The notes under the pieces: generated by a model
Seen by the model: only the letters and a program-made list of their open reading frames with translations
Told to the model about the DNA's origin: nothing
The model's database searches: none
NCBI GenBank assembly: GCA_004366195.1
Contig: SIRV01000201.1
Location: 1-11,686, forward strand
Source: Actinomycetota bacterium
Lineage (GTDB): Bacteria; Actinomycetota; UBA4738; HRBIN12
DNA length: 11,686 nt
Direction of reading: 5' to 3'
Program-made: the position numbers and the translations under genes
Part shown: piece by piece, positions 1 to 6,379 of the stretch
Numbering within the stretch: the first letter of the stretch is position 1
Layout: each line of letters opens with the position of its first letter

Positions 1-1178
1 GCCTCGACGACTACGTGCTGAAGAACCACCTCGTGCGCCTGCCCACCGCCATCGTGGGCGCCATGACCCGGGCCGTCCAGCGGGCGCAGCTGGCGGCGGC
101 CGAGCGGGAGCTGCGGGAGAGCGAGCAGCGGTTCCGCCAGCTCGCCGAGAACGCCACCGACCTCATCTATCGGTACCGGCTCATCGAGCCCCGCGGTTTC
201 GAGTACGTGAGCCCCTCCGCGACCGAGATCACGGGCTACACGCCCGAGGAACACTACGCGGACCCCGATCTCCGGATGCGCATGGTCCATCCCGATGACC
301 GCCCCCTGCTGGAGTCGATCCTCGGCGGTGATGTGAGGAACGTGAGGATCCGGGTCACCCGCAAGGACGGGAGGGTGATCTGGATGGACTGCCGCCTCCG
401 CGCGATCCGCGACGATCGCGGGGGGCCCGTCGCCGTGGAGGGGATCGCCCGCGACGTGACCGACCTCGTGCTCGTCCAGCAGGACCTGGAGGAGCAGGCC
501 CGCAGGCTGGAGCGATTGGCGGAGGAGCGCCTGCGCCTGGCCCGTCGGCTCGTGCGCGCCCAGGAGGAGGAGCGCCAGCGGATCGCGCTCGAGATCCACG
601 ACGGGATCGGCCAGATCCTCACCTCCATCGCGCTCTTCGCCGCAGACCTGGACGAGGTGGTGCCGGAGGAGCACCGCGCACGCGCGGAGCGGGTGAAGGA
701 GCTGATCCAGCGGGCGATCGCCGAGAGCCGAGCCCTCGTGTGGAGCCTGCGCCCGCCGGACCTGGAGCGGCTCGGACTCGTGCCGGCCATCGAGCACCTC
801 GCCGAGAACCTCCGCGGCCGGGGGGAGACCCGGATCGACGTGCTCGACGAGACCGGTGGACGCCACATCCCCGAGGACGTGGAGACGGTGGTCTTCCGCA
901 TCGTGCAGGAGGCACTCAACAACGCCGTCAAGCACGCGAAGGCCTCCGCGATCTCCGTCATCGTGGGGCTGCGTGGGGGTAGGCTGAGCGTGGTCGTCGA
1001 GGACGATGGGCGCGGGTTCGACGTGGCGGAGGTGGAGCGGCGCGAGATGCCGGAGCTCGCCGGCGGCTTCGGGCTCCGAGGGATGCGGGAGCGCGCCGAG
1101 CTGATCGAGGGGAGCTTCACGATCGAGTCCGAGCCGGGGGCGGGGACGACGGTGCGCCTGGAGGTGCCGATCGGATGA
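1..1178 (+). CDS. REC-PAS-histidine kinase of the NarX/DegS type (5' partial)
   Basis: Sensor kinase that should autophosphorylate on histidine and pass the phosphate to the response regulator encoded next. The frame is open to the window edge, and its first codons read L-D-D-Y-V-L-K followed by N-H-L-V-R-L-P. This is the end of a receiver (REC) domain, including its conserved Y-x-x-K, so the GTG at 15 is not the real start and most of a REC domain lies upstream. Numbering from that GTG: a PAS domain at about 33-150 (F-x-Y-V-S-P-S at 62-68, HPDD at 92-95, KDGR at 117-120), a short coiled coil at 152-185, and a HisKA_3 H-box E-I-H-D-G-I-G-Q with phospho-acceptor His195. The HATPase_c domain follows: N-box QEALNNAVKHA (298-308), G1 DDGRGF (330-335), G2 GFGLRGM (351-357). 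No transmembrane segment is seen, so it is probably cytoplasmic. The stop overlaps the next start as ATGA. The signal sensed is unknown. Confidence 0.9.
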   Translation, partial: LDDYVLKNHLVRLPTAIVGAMTRAVQRAQLAAAERELRESEQRFRQLAENATDLIYRYRLIEPRGFEYVSPSATEITGYTPEEHYADPDLRMRMVHPDDRPLLESILGGDVRNVRIRVTRKDGRVIWMDCRLRAIRDDRGGPVAVEGIARDVTDLVLVQQDLEEQARRLERLAEERLRLARRLVRAQEEERQRIALEIHDGIGQILTSIALFAADLDEVVPEEHRARAERVKELIQRAIAESRALVWSLRPPDLERLGLVPAIEHLAENLRGRGETRIDVLDETGGRHIPEDVETVVFRIVQEALNNAVKHAKASAISVIVGLRGGRLSVVVEDDGRGFDVAEVERREMPELAGGFGLRGMRERAELIEGSFTIESEPGAGTTVRLEVPIG

Positions 1179-1816
1179 CCGAGCGCACGATCTCTGTGAT
1201 GCTCATGGACGATCACAACATCGTCCGCGAAGGGCTCCGGGCCCTGCTCGAACGGCAGCCGGACATCCGGGTCGTGGCCGAGGCGGCGAGCGTGGGCGAG
1301 GCCCTGGCGGCCGAGGTGGAGCCGGACGTCGTCGTCGCCGACCTCGTGCTGCCGGACGAGCGTGGAGCCGAGGTCGTGCGGCGCCTGCGCGAGCGCTTCG
1401 GGCGCGCGGCGATCCTCGTGCTCTCGATGATCGACAACCCCGCCGACGTCCAGCTCTGCCTCACGTCGGGGGCGAGGGGGGACCTGATGACGGAGGCGGC
1501 GGGGAACGAGCTCGTGGACGCGGTGCGGGCCGTGGCCTCGGGGCACGAGTACCTCCAGCCCGCCCTGGGGGTGGCCCTCGCCCGATGGCGGGAGGCGCCC
1601 GGCCGGGCGCGGGCCGGCGCGGCGGCCGACCTCTCGGACCGCGAGCGGGAGGTCCTCCGCCTCATCGCCCTCGGCCACACCAACGCCGAGATCGCGAGGC
1701 TCCTGTTCCTCTCGGTCCGGACCGTGGAGAATCACCGGGCGAGCCTGATGCGCAAGCTGGGCGCGCGCTCCCGGGCGGAGCTCGTCCAGCACGCCAGCCG
1801 CACCGGCCTCGTCTGA
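1175..1816 (+). CDS. NarL/FixJ-family response regulator (REC + LuxR HTH), with a degenerate receiver site
   Basis: DNA-binding response regulator of 213 aa, translationally coupled to the kinase by a 4-bp ATGA overlap and so its probable partner. The receiver domain (about 6-122) has the acidic pair D12/D13 (M-D-D-H), the phospho-acceptor D56 (VVVADLVLP) and the switch hydroxyl S84 (LVLSM). Oddly, the stretch normally read G-A-R-G-Y-L-L-K-D-A is here GARGDLMTEA. The invariant lysine is Thr106 and the switch aromatic is Asp103. A linker at about 130-150 leads to a LuxR-type HTH (LSDREREVLRLIALGHTNAEI from 153; V-R-T-V-E-N-H recognition helix at 181-187), which looks intact. The target promoters are unknown. 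The family call is safe. Whether this protein is controlled by phosphorylation in the normal way is doubtful. Confidence 0.92.
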   Translation: MTERTISVMLMDDHNIVREGLRALLERQPDIRVVAEAASVGEALAAEVEPDVVVADLVLPDERGAEVVRRLRERFGRAAILVLSMIDNPADVQLCLTSGARGDLMTEAAGNELVDAVRAVASGHEYLQPALGVALARWREAPGRARAGAAADLSDREREVLRLIALGHTNAEIARLLFLSVRTVENHRASLMRKLGARSRAELVQHASRTGLV

Positions 1817-1839
1817 CGGCCCGCTCCCGCTCGCGGTCC

Positions 1840-1845
1840 TACAGT
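1840..1845 (+). promoter_or_regulatory. Putative -10 box (TACAGT) for rsmD, leaderless arrangement
   Basis: TACAGT fits the actinobacterial TANNNT -10 consensus and ends 6 nt before the GTG at 1852, so transcription would begin at about the first base of the start codon. No Shine-Dalgarno sequence lies in front of that GTG. A CTGACG at 1813-1818 resembles a -35 element, but the 21-bp spacer is too long to be convincing. The box would separate the rsmD-mutM run from the upstream two-component pair. Confidence 0.4.
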
Positions 1846-1851
1846 GGCGAC

Positions 1852-2403
1852 GTGCGCATCGTGGCCGGCTCCGCGAAGGGCACCCGTCTCGCGCCCGTCC
1901 CCCGGGGGGGCCGGCCGCTCTCGGACCGGGCGCGGGAGGGGCTGTTCGCGAGCCTCGGGGATCGGGTGGTCGGCGCCCGCGTCCTCGACCTGTACGCCGG
2001 AACGGGGGCCCTCGGCATCGAGGCCCTCTCCCGGGGGGCGGAGGCGGCGGTGTTCGTGGAGCGGGCGCGGGAGGCCGTCCGGACCATCCGGGAGAACCTG
2101 GAGCGGGCCCGGCTCGCCGAGCGGGGAACGGTGGTCGCCGCCGAGGTCCGGCGGTTCCTCGCCCGACCCGACCGCCCGGGGGCCCCGTTCGACCTCGTGC
2201 TGGCCGACCCGCCCTACGACCTGTCCGCGGCCGAGCTCGAGGCGGTCCTCACCGAGCTCGTCGGGGGATGGCTCGCCCCCGGCTCCACGGTGGTCCTCAC
2301 CCGCCGGAAGGGGAGTTCCATGCCTGTGGTTCCGCTACACTGGGCCCCTGCCAGGCGCCTTGCCTACGGCGACACCCTGGTGATGCTCATGCGGGAGGCG
2401 TAG
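1852..2403 (+). CDS. rsmD: 16S rRNA (guanine966-N2)-methyltransferase RsmD
   Basis: SAM-dependent methyltransferase that modifies G966 of 16S rRNA during assembly of the small subunit. The GTG start at 1852 gives 183 aa beginning M-R-I-V-A-G-S-A-K-G, the characteristic RsmD N-terminus. The longer upstream frame only re-reads the response-regulator gene and is rejected. Visible motifs: R-P-L-S-D-R-A-R-E-G-L-F at 21-32; SAM-binding motif I VLDLYAGTGALGIEALSRGA at 44-63; an acidic residue ending the next strand (F-V-E, 68-70); and catalytic motif IV L-A-D-P-P-Y-D at 117-123 (DPPY at 119-122). Length is normal. The stop lies 3 nt before the coaD start, and the coaD ribosome-binding site lies inside the last codons of rsmD, so the two are coupled. 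The rsmD-coaD pair is widely conserved in bacteria. Confidence 0.95.
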   Translation: MRIVAGSAKGTRLAPVPRGGRPLSDRAREGLFASLGDRVVGARVLDLYAGTGALGIEALSRGAEAAVFVERAREAVRTIRENLERARLAERGTVVAAEVRRFLARPDRPGAPFDLVLADPPYDLSAAELEAVLTELVGGWLAPGSTVVLTRRKGSSMPVVPLHWAPARRLAYGDTLVMLMREA

Positions 2404-2406
2404 CCG

Positions 2407-2892
2407 ATGGGCCTGACCGCCCTGTGTCCCGGGACCTTCGATCCCGCGACGAACGGTCATCTCGACATCATCGAGCGAGCGGCCCGGCGCTTCGACGCCG
2501 TGGTCGTCGGGGTGCTGGACAACCCCGCCAAGCGGCCCCTGTTCACGGCCGAGGAGCGGGTCCAGATCCTGAAGGAGGCCACCGCCGGTCTCCCGAACGT
2601 GCAGGTCGCGGCGTTCTCCGGACTGCTCGTGGACGCGGCCCGGCAGGTCGGGGCCGACGTCGTCGTCAAGGGCCTGCGGGCGGTGACGGACTTCGAGGCC
2701 GAGATCCAGATGGCCCAGATGAACCGGGCCCTGGCGGGGGTCGAGACGCTGTTCATGACCACGAGCCCGGAGTGGTCGTTCCTGTCCTCCTCGCTCGTCA
2801 AGGAGGTCGCCCGGTTCGGCGGGGACGTGAGCGCCCTGGTCCCGCCGGGGGTGCCGGAGCGGCTCCGGGAGCGCTTGGGGGGAGGCGCCTGA
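2407..2892 (+). CDS. coaD: Pantetheine-phosphate adenylyltransferase
   Basis: Catalyses the fourth step of CoA synthesis, 4'-phosphopantetheine + ATP to dephospho-CoA + PPi, in the cytoplasm. The 161-aa product has full family length. It carries the nucleotidyltransferase signature C-P-G-T-F-D-P-A-T-N-G-H-L-D at residues 7-20, with the (T/H)xGH-type NGH; the substrate loop V-V-K-G-L-R-A-V-T-D-F-E (the KGLR variant, also found in mycobacterial CoaD); Q-M-A-Q-M-N-R; and the C-terminal E-W-S-F-L-S-S-S-L-V-K-E-V. The start is fixed by homology and by GGGAGG at 2393-2398, 8 nt upstream. Its TGA shares one base with the ATG of the next gene (TGATG), indicating translational coupling. Confidence 0.96.
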   Translation: MGLTALCPGTFDPATNGHLDIIERAARRFDAVVVGVLDNPAKRPLFTAEERVQILKEATAGLPNVQVAAFSGLLVDAARQVGADVVVKGLRAVTDFEAEIQMAQMNRALAGVETLFMTTSPEWSFLSSSLVKEVARFGGDVSALVPPGVPERLRERLGGGA

Positions 2893-3434
2893 TGGACCTC
2901 GCCGCCCGCATCCAGCAGCTCGAGGACCTGATCCGGGAGGCCAAGTCGATGCCGCTGTCCTCCAGCGCGCTCGTGAACCGCGAGGAGGTCCTCGCGATGC
3001 TGGAGGAGATGAAGCAGGTCTTCCCGGAGGAGATCAAGCAGGCTCGGTGGGTCGTCAAGGACCGCGAGGAGCTGCTCGCGAAGGCCCGGCGGGACGCGGA
3101 GGCGATCGTCGAGGAGGCCCGGCGGGAGCAGCTCCGGATGGCTCAACGCGAGGAGGTCGTCCAGCGGGCCCTCGCCGAGGCGGAGCGGATCCGGAACGAG
3201 GCGGCCGAGGAGGCCCGGCGGATGAAGCTGGAGGCCGAGGACTACATCGACGCCAAGCTGGCGCAGTTCGAGGCGGCCCTGGCCCGCATCACCGAGGAGC
3301 TGCTCGCCACGAACGAGCAGGTGACGCGGACGATCGACCAGGTGCGGGCGGGCCGGGAGAAGCTCCGCGCGAGCGCCCCCGCGGTGAACCCCGAGATCGG
3401 GCCCGAGGTCGCCTTCCCCGAGGAGGAGAGCTGA
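2892..3434 (+). CDS. SepIVA/DivIVA-like coiled-coil protein (positional counterpart of Rv2927c)
   Basis: 180-aa cytoplasmic, charged, mostly helical protein. Residues 1-62 form a conserved head: a helix, then S-M-P-L-S-S-S-A-L-V-N-R (19-30), then a helix to V-V-K-D-R-E-E at 54-60. This has the same layout as the mycobacterial head as I remember it (VP..., R-x-x-VL-x-x-hD-x-h-K, hP-x-E-h-x-x-A-x-x-V, D-x-R-D). Residues 60-160 are a long Ala/Glu/Arg coiled coil with no Pro. A short Pro-rich acidic tail follows. SepIVA (Rv2927c/MSMEG_2416) is an essential mycobacterial septation factor with a DivIVA-like domain. The immediate neighbour DUF177 is the same in M. tuberculosis, which supports the match. 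The protein is shorter than I recall for mycobacterial SepIVA, so a role in division or cell-envelope growth is inference. A generic annotation would be 'DivIVA-like' or 'ATP synthase B-like coiled coil'. Confidence 0.7.
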   Translation: MDLAARIQQLEDLIREAKSMPLSSSALVNREEVLAMLEEMKQVFPEEIKQARWVVKDREELLAKARRDAEAIVEEARREQLRMAQREEVVQRALAEAERIRNEAAEEARRMKLEAEDYIDAKLAQFEAALARITEELLATNEQVTRTIDQVRAGREKLRASAPAVNPEIGPEVAFPEEES

Positions 3435-3435
3435 G

Positions 3436-3951
3436 ATGCACGTCATCGACGTCCGCGACCTCGTCGAGCATCCCGGCACGTCGCGCACGGTGCGGGTGGA
3501 GGAGGCCGTGGCCGGCCTCGCCACGGAGCTCGCGGAGGTGCCGGCCGAGGCGCCGCTCCGCGGCGAGCTCGTGCTGGAGAGCGTGGTGGAGGGGATCTAC
3601 GTGACGGGGCACGTCGGGGGACGCATGGCGTTCCGCTGCGCGCGCTGCCTCGTCGGCTTCGAGCGGCCCTTCGACGTCACGGTGGGCGACCTGTTCGTCC
3701 GCGACCCGGGTCCGGAGGACGACTACGTCCTCGGACCCGACCTGCTCCTCGACCCCGAGCCCATCATCCGGGACGCCGTGATCCTGTCGATGCCGTTCTC
3801 GCCGCTCTGCCGTCCCGACTGCCTCGGGCTGTGCGAGCGCTGCGGCGGCGACCGCAACCTCGGCGAGTGCTCCTGCGCCGAGCCGGTCGACCCCCGCTGG
3901 GCCCCCCTCGCGAGGCTCGACCTCGACCGGCGCGAGGCCCGCGAGACCTGA
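3436..3951 (+). CDS. yceD: DUF177/YceD family protein (23S rRNA accumulation factor)
   Basis: 171-aa member of the DUF177/YceD family, which is typically encoded directly upstream of rpmF and has been implicated in 23S rRNA accumulation and 50S biogenesis. N-terminal residues 1-60 form the usual beta-rich part (M-H-V-I-D-V-R-D-L...). A C-A-R-C pair lies at 68-71. The C-terminal half has L-x-M-P-F-S-P-L-C-R-P-D-C (118-129) and G-L-C-E-R-C-G (131-137), followed by C145 and C147, so eight cysteines in all. The cysteine spacing of the actinobacterial form suggests zinc binding (inference). The ATG at 3436 comes one base after the previous stop, with a perfect AGGAGG at 3421-3426, 9 nt upstream. 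The biochemical role remains poorly defined. Confidence 0.9.
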   Translation: MHVIDVRDLVEHPGTSRTVRVEEAVAGLATELAEVPAEAPLRGELVLESVVEGIYVTGHVGGRMAFRCARCLVGFERPFDVTVGDLFVRDPGPEDDYVLGPDLLLDPEPIIRDAVILSMPFSPLCRPDCLGLCERCGGDRNLGECSCAEPVDPRWAPLARLDLDRREARET

Positions 3952-3991
3952 ACCGGCCCCGACACCAGACCCGAGAGAGGAAGGAGCGACG

Positions 3992-4168
3992 ATGCCGGTC
4001 CCCAAGCGCAGACAGACCCATTCCCGCAGCCACAAGCGGAAGGCCAACTGGAAGGCGCAGCCGCCGACCTACTCCGAGTGCCCGCAGTGCCACCAGCCGA
4101 AGCTGCCGCACCGCGTGTGCCCGAACTGCGGCTACTACGCCGGGCGCCAGGCCGTCGAGGTCGAGTGA
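3992..4168 (+). CDS. rpmF: 50S ribosomal protein L32 (zinc-ribbon form)
   Basis: Small ribosomal protein of 58 aa, too short for a standard ORF cut-off but unmistakable. It starts M-P-V-P-K-R-R-Q-T-H-S-R-S-H-K-R and continues K-A-N-W. A zinc ribbon is formed by C30-x-x-C33 (C-P-Q-C) and C43-x-x-C46 (C-P-N-C), followed by G-Y-Y-A-G-R. All four cysteines are present, so this is the zinc-binding C+ form rather than the cysteine-free paralog made under zinc limitation. An AAGGAG at 3981-3986 lies 5 nt before the ATG. The gene sits in its usual place after DUF177, 40 bp from that stop, and 4 nt before rnc. Confidence 0.97.
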   Translation: MPVPKRRQTHSRSHKRKANWKAQPPTYSECPQCHQPKLPHRVCPNCGYYAGRQAVEVE

Positions 4169-4172
4169 GCGC

Positions 4173-4883
4173 GTGAGCCCCGGCGCCGGCGCGGACCTGC
4201 GGGAGATCGACCGGGCCCTCGGCGTGCGGTTCCGCGACCGCTCGCTCTGCCGGGTGGCCCTGACGCACCGGTCCTACGCGTTCGAGCAGGGGCTCGACGT
4301 CAACAACGAGCGGCTCGAGTTCCTCGGCGACGCCGTGCTCGGCCTCGTGGTGACCGACATGGCCTACCGGGAGTTCCCCGAGATGAGCGAGGGGGAGCTC
4401 GCGAAGCTCCGCGCCGCCATCGTGAACATGGGCGCCCTGGCCGAGGTCGCCCGGGACCTCGGCCTCGGGCGGTTCGTCCTCCTCGGCAAGGGCGAGGAGA
4501 TGAGCGGCGGGCGCGACAAGGCGAGCATCCTCGCCGACGTGCTCGAGGCGCTCCTCGGCGCGATCTACCTCGACCGCGGGCTCGAGACCGCCCGCCGCCT
4601 GATCGAGCGGCTCTTCCGCCCCCGGATGGTGGCGTACGTCCGGGGGGAGGGCGAGCGCGACTACAAGACGATCCTGCAGGAGCTCGCCGCCTCGGAGCTC
4701 CGGACGCTGCCGGAGTACCAGATCTCCGAGCGCGGGCCGGACCACGAGAAGGAGTTCACGGCCACGGTCTACCTGGCCGGCGAGGCGCTGGGGACCGGGA
4801 GGGGGCGCTCGAAGAAGGAGGCCGAGCAGCAGGCGGCGCACGAGGCCTACCGGCGTCTGTCCGAGCGTCAGGCCGAGGGCTGA
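4173..4883 (+). CDS. rnc: Ribonuclease III
   Basis: Double-strand-specific endoribonuclease that processes rRNA precursors and other structured RNAs; dimeric, Mg2+-dependent, cytoplasmic. The GTG at 4173 gives 236 aa. The frame stays open further upstream, but that part overlaps rpmF and DUF177 and has no homology. Catalytic domain (about 9-150): signature N-E-R-L-E-F-L-G-D-A-V-L at 45-56 with E46, E49 and D53; S-E-G-E at 72-75; and S-I-L-A-D-V-L-E-A-L-L-G at 118-129 with D122 and E125. All residues matching the E. coli active site are present. A dsRNA-binding domain follows (about 162-230: D-Y-K-T-I-L-Q-E ... K-E-A-E-Q-Q-A-A). There is no strong Shine-Dalgarno sequence 4 nt after the rpmF stop, so translation is probably by coupling. 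Confidence 0.96.
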   Translation: MSPGAGADLREIDRALGVRFRDRSLCRVALTHRSYAFEQGLDVNNERLEFLGDAVLGLVVTDMAYREFPEMSEGELAKLRAAIVNMGALAEVARDLGLGRFVLLGKGEEMSGGRDKASILADVLEALLGAIYLDRGLETARRLIERLFRPRMVAYVRGEGERDYKTILQELAASELRTLPEYQISERGPDHEKEFTATVYLAGEALGTGRGRSKKEAEQQAAHEAYRRLSERQAEG

Positions 4884-4887
4884 GCGA

Positions 4888-4893
4888 GGGAGG
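4888..4893 (+). promoter_or_regulatory. Shine-Dalgarno sequence fixing the mutM start
   Basis: GGGAGG ends 4 nt before the GTG at 4898. No other ATG, GTG or TTG lies in frame between the rnc stop and this GTG. It therefore fixes the N-terminus as M-E-L-P and shows that the missing Pro2 of MutM is not a start-calling error. Confidence 0.7.
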
Positions 4894-4897
4894 ACCC

Positions 4898-5740
4898 GTG
4901 GAGCTTCCCGAAGTCGAAGTGATGCGCCGGGACCTGGAGAAGGACGTCGTCGGGCGCAGGATCGCGGCAGCCGAGGTCCGCCCCTCGCGGAACGCGATGC
5001 GTATCATCCGCCGGCACGCGCGCCGCAAGGAGTTCACGGACCGGCTCGTCGGACACCGGTTCACGAAGGCCGAGCGGCGGGGCAAGTACCTCCTCCTGCA
5101 CCTCGATGGCGGGGACGTCCTCGTCGTGCACTTCGGCATGAGCGGCCGGTTCCTGCGGGGCAACAAGCGTCAGGCCTTGCCGCCCCACACGCACGTGGTC
5201 ATCGACTTCCAGCAGGGCGGGGACCTCCGCTACATCGACCCTCGGGCCCTCGGCGAGATGTTCGTGACCACCACCGACGAGCTCGGCAAGGTCAAGGAGC
5301 TGCAGCACGTCGCGATCGACCCGCTGGACCACGTGTTCACCTGGCAGCAGTTCGCGGCCGCCCTCGCGGCGCGGGCCGCGAAGCTGAAGCCGCTCCTCAT
5401 GGACCAGGGCTTCATCAGCGGTCTGGGGAACATCTACTCCGACGAGGTGCTGTTCGCCGCGGGTCTCCGGCACGACCGGCTCTCGAACACCCTCTCCGCC
5501 CAGGAGGTTCGGCGCCTGTACCGCGCGCTCCAGGAGGTCCTCCAAGACGCGATCCGTCACCGGGGGACGACGCTGGAGGACGAGGCGTACGTCGATCTCT
5601 TCGGCAAGCCCGGCGAGTACCAGCACGAGCTGAAGGTCTACGGGCGGGCCGGCCAGCCCTGTCGACGGTGCCGGACCCCGATCGAGAGCGTCAAGGTGGC
5701 CGGTCGTACCTCGTACTTCTGCCCCCAGTGCCAGAGCTGA
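4898..5740 (+). CDS. mutM: Fpg/MutM-type DNA glycosylase with atypical N-terminus
   Basis: Base-excision repair enzyme family that removes oxidised purines (8-oxoG, FaPy) and cleaves the strand by beta/delta elimination. The product is 280 aa, normal length. It keeps E-L-P-E-V-E at 2-7, the catalytic lysine K63 in R-R-G-K-Y-L-L, H-F-G-M-S-G-R-F at 78-85, D-P-R-A-L-G-E at 115-121, the helix-two-turn-helix M-D-Q-G-F-I-S-G-L-G-N-I-Y with N178, and a C-terminal zinc finger C255-x-x-C258 ... C275-x-x-C278 with R270. The oddity is the first residue. The family normally starts M-P-E-L-P, and the proline, exposed after Met removal, is the Schiff-base nucleophile. Here Met1 sits in its place and everything after it aligns. 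It lies 14 bp after rnc, as in mycobacteria. Activity through the Met1 alpha-amine is possible but unproven. Confidence 0.92.
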   Translation: MELPEVEVMRRDLEKDVVGRRIAAAEVRPSRNAMRIIRRHARRKEFTDRLVGHRFTKAERRGKYLLLHLDGGDVLVVHFGMSGRFLRGNKRQALPPHTHVVIDFQQGGDLRYIDPRALGEMFVTTTDELGKVKELQHVAIDPLDHVFTWQQFAAALAARAAKLKPLLMDQGFISGLGNIYSDEVLFAAGLRHDRLSNTLSAQEVRRLYRALQEVLQDAIRHRGTTLEDEAYVDLFGKPGEYQHELKVYGRAGQPCRRCRTPIESVKVAGRTSYFCPQCQS

Positions 5741-5788
5741 TGCCGCGAGCCCGAGGCGATGGCGACCCGCCGGCACGCCGACCGACGC

Positions 5789-6373
5789 TCAGGCGATCTC
5801 GGCGCCGGCCTCGCGCATCCGCTCGAGCGCACGCTCCCCGTCGCCCGGTTGAAGGTCCACGGCGCGGATCGCCTCGCGCAGGACCGTCGTGGGGAAGCCG
5901 AGGCGCCGAGCGTCCAGGACGGTCTCGAGCACGCAGTAGTCGGTGGCGAGCCCGCAGACGACCAGCCGCTCCACGCCCCGCTCGCGCAGGATCCGCTCGA
6001 GCTCGGTGGCTTCGGTCTCGCCGCTGCGGGGATCGCGGACGCTGAACCCCGAGTAGCCGTCGCGCCCGTCGGCGCCCTTGCGAACCACCGGGCCCTCGAC
6101 GCGCAGATCGGGATGGAAGGCCGCGCCCCAGGTGTCCTGCACGCAGTGGACCGGCCAGATCCCGCCGTCCTTCTGGAAGTGCGGCGTGGAGGGCGGATGC
6201 CAGTCCTGCGTGTAGACCACGAGGGCGCCCGTGGCGAGCGCGGCCTCGATCTCCCGGTCGATCAGCGGCACGACCTCCTCGCCGCCCCGCACGTAGAGGG
6301 AGCCCGAGGGATGGGCGAAGTCGTTCTGCACGTCGACGACGACCAGCGCGGTGCGTTCGTCGTACCTGGCCAT
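5789..6373 (-). CDS. pncA: Nicotinamidase (PncA-like, isochorismatase-fold)
   Basis: Cytoplasmic amidohydrolase, probably converting nicotinamide to nicotinate + NH3 in NAD salvage. 194 aa. The catalytic triad is visible as D14 (V-V-D-V-Q-N-D-F), K99 (V-V-R-K-G) and C147 (L-A-T-D-Y-C-V). Metal ligands match M. tuberculosis PncA in spacing: D57 and H59 (Q-D-W-H), H65 (P-H-F) and H76 (W-P-V-H-C). G-Y-S-G-F at 106-110 also fits nicotinamidases better than isochorismatases, although another amide substrate cannot be excluded. It runs opposite to the flanking operon and converges with mutM, with 48 bp between the stops and no clear terminator. A TAGCAT -10 box 6 nt before the ATG and the absence of a Shine-Dalgarno sequence suggest its own leaderless transcript. 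Confidence 0.9.
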   Translation of the reverse strand: MARYDERTALVVVDVQNDFAHPSGSLYVRGGEEVVPLIDREIEAALATGALVVYTQDWHPPSTPHFQKDGGIWPVHCVQDTWGAAFHPDLRVEGPVVRKGADGRDGYSGFSVRDPRSGETEATELERILRERGVERLVVCGLATDYCVLETVLDARRLGFPTTVLREAIRAVDLQPGDGERALERMREAGAEIA

Positions 6374-6379
6374 GGCCGC

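Noticed and set aside
15..17. GTG at 15 as the true start of the histidine kinase
   Set aside because: The codons before it continue the receiver-domain match, so the gene enters from outside the window.
254..1792. A 512-codon minus-strand frame opposite the kinase/regulator pair
   Set aside because: Low-complexity Arg/Ser/Pro-rich translation antisense to two well-supported genes.
3831..4172. Upstream part of the open rnc frame as real coding sequence
   Set aside because: It overlaps the Cys-rich end of DUF177 and all of rpmF in another frame and matches nothing. RNase III homology begins shortly after 4173.
5741..5788. Possible bidirectional terminator between mutM and the nicotinamidase gene
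   Set aside because: Only a GGCG-ACC-CGCC stem of 4-5 bp is visible, with no T-tract on either strand, and this is expected by chance at such GC content.
5789..6373. Isochorismatase as the function of the PncA-like gene
   Set aside because: The D-x-H, H and H metal-site spacing matches nicotinamidases and is lacking in isochorismatases, although some substrate uncertainty remains.
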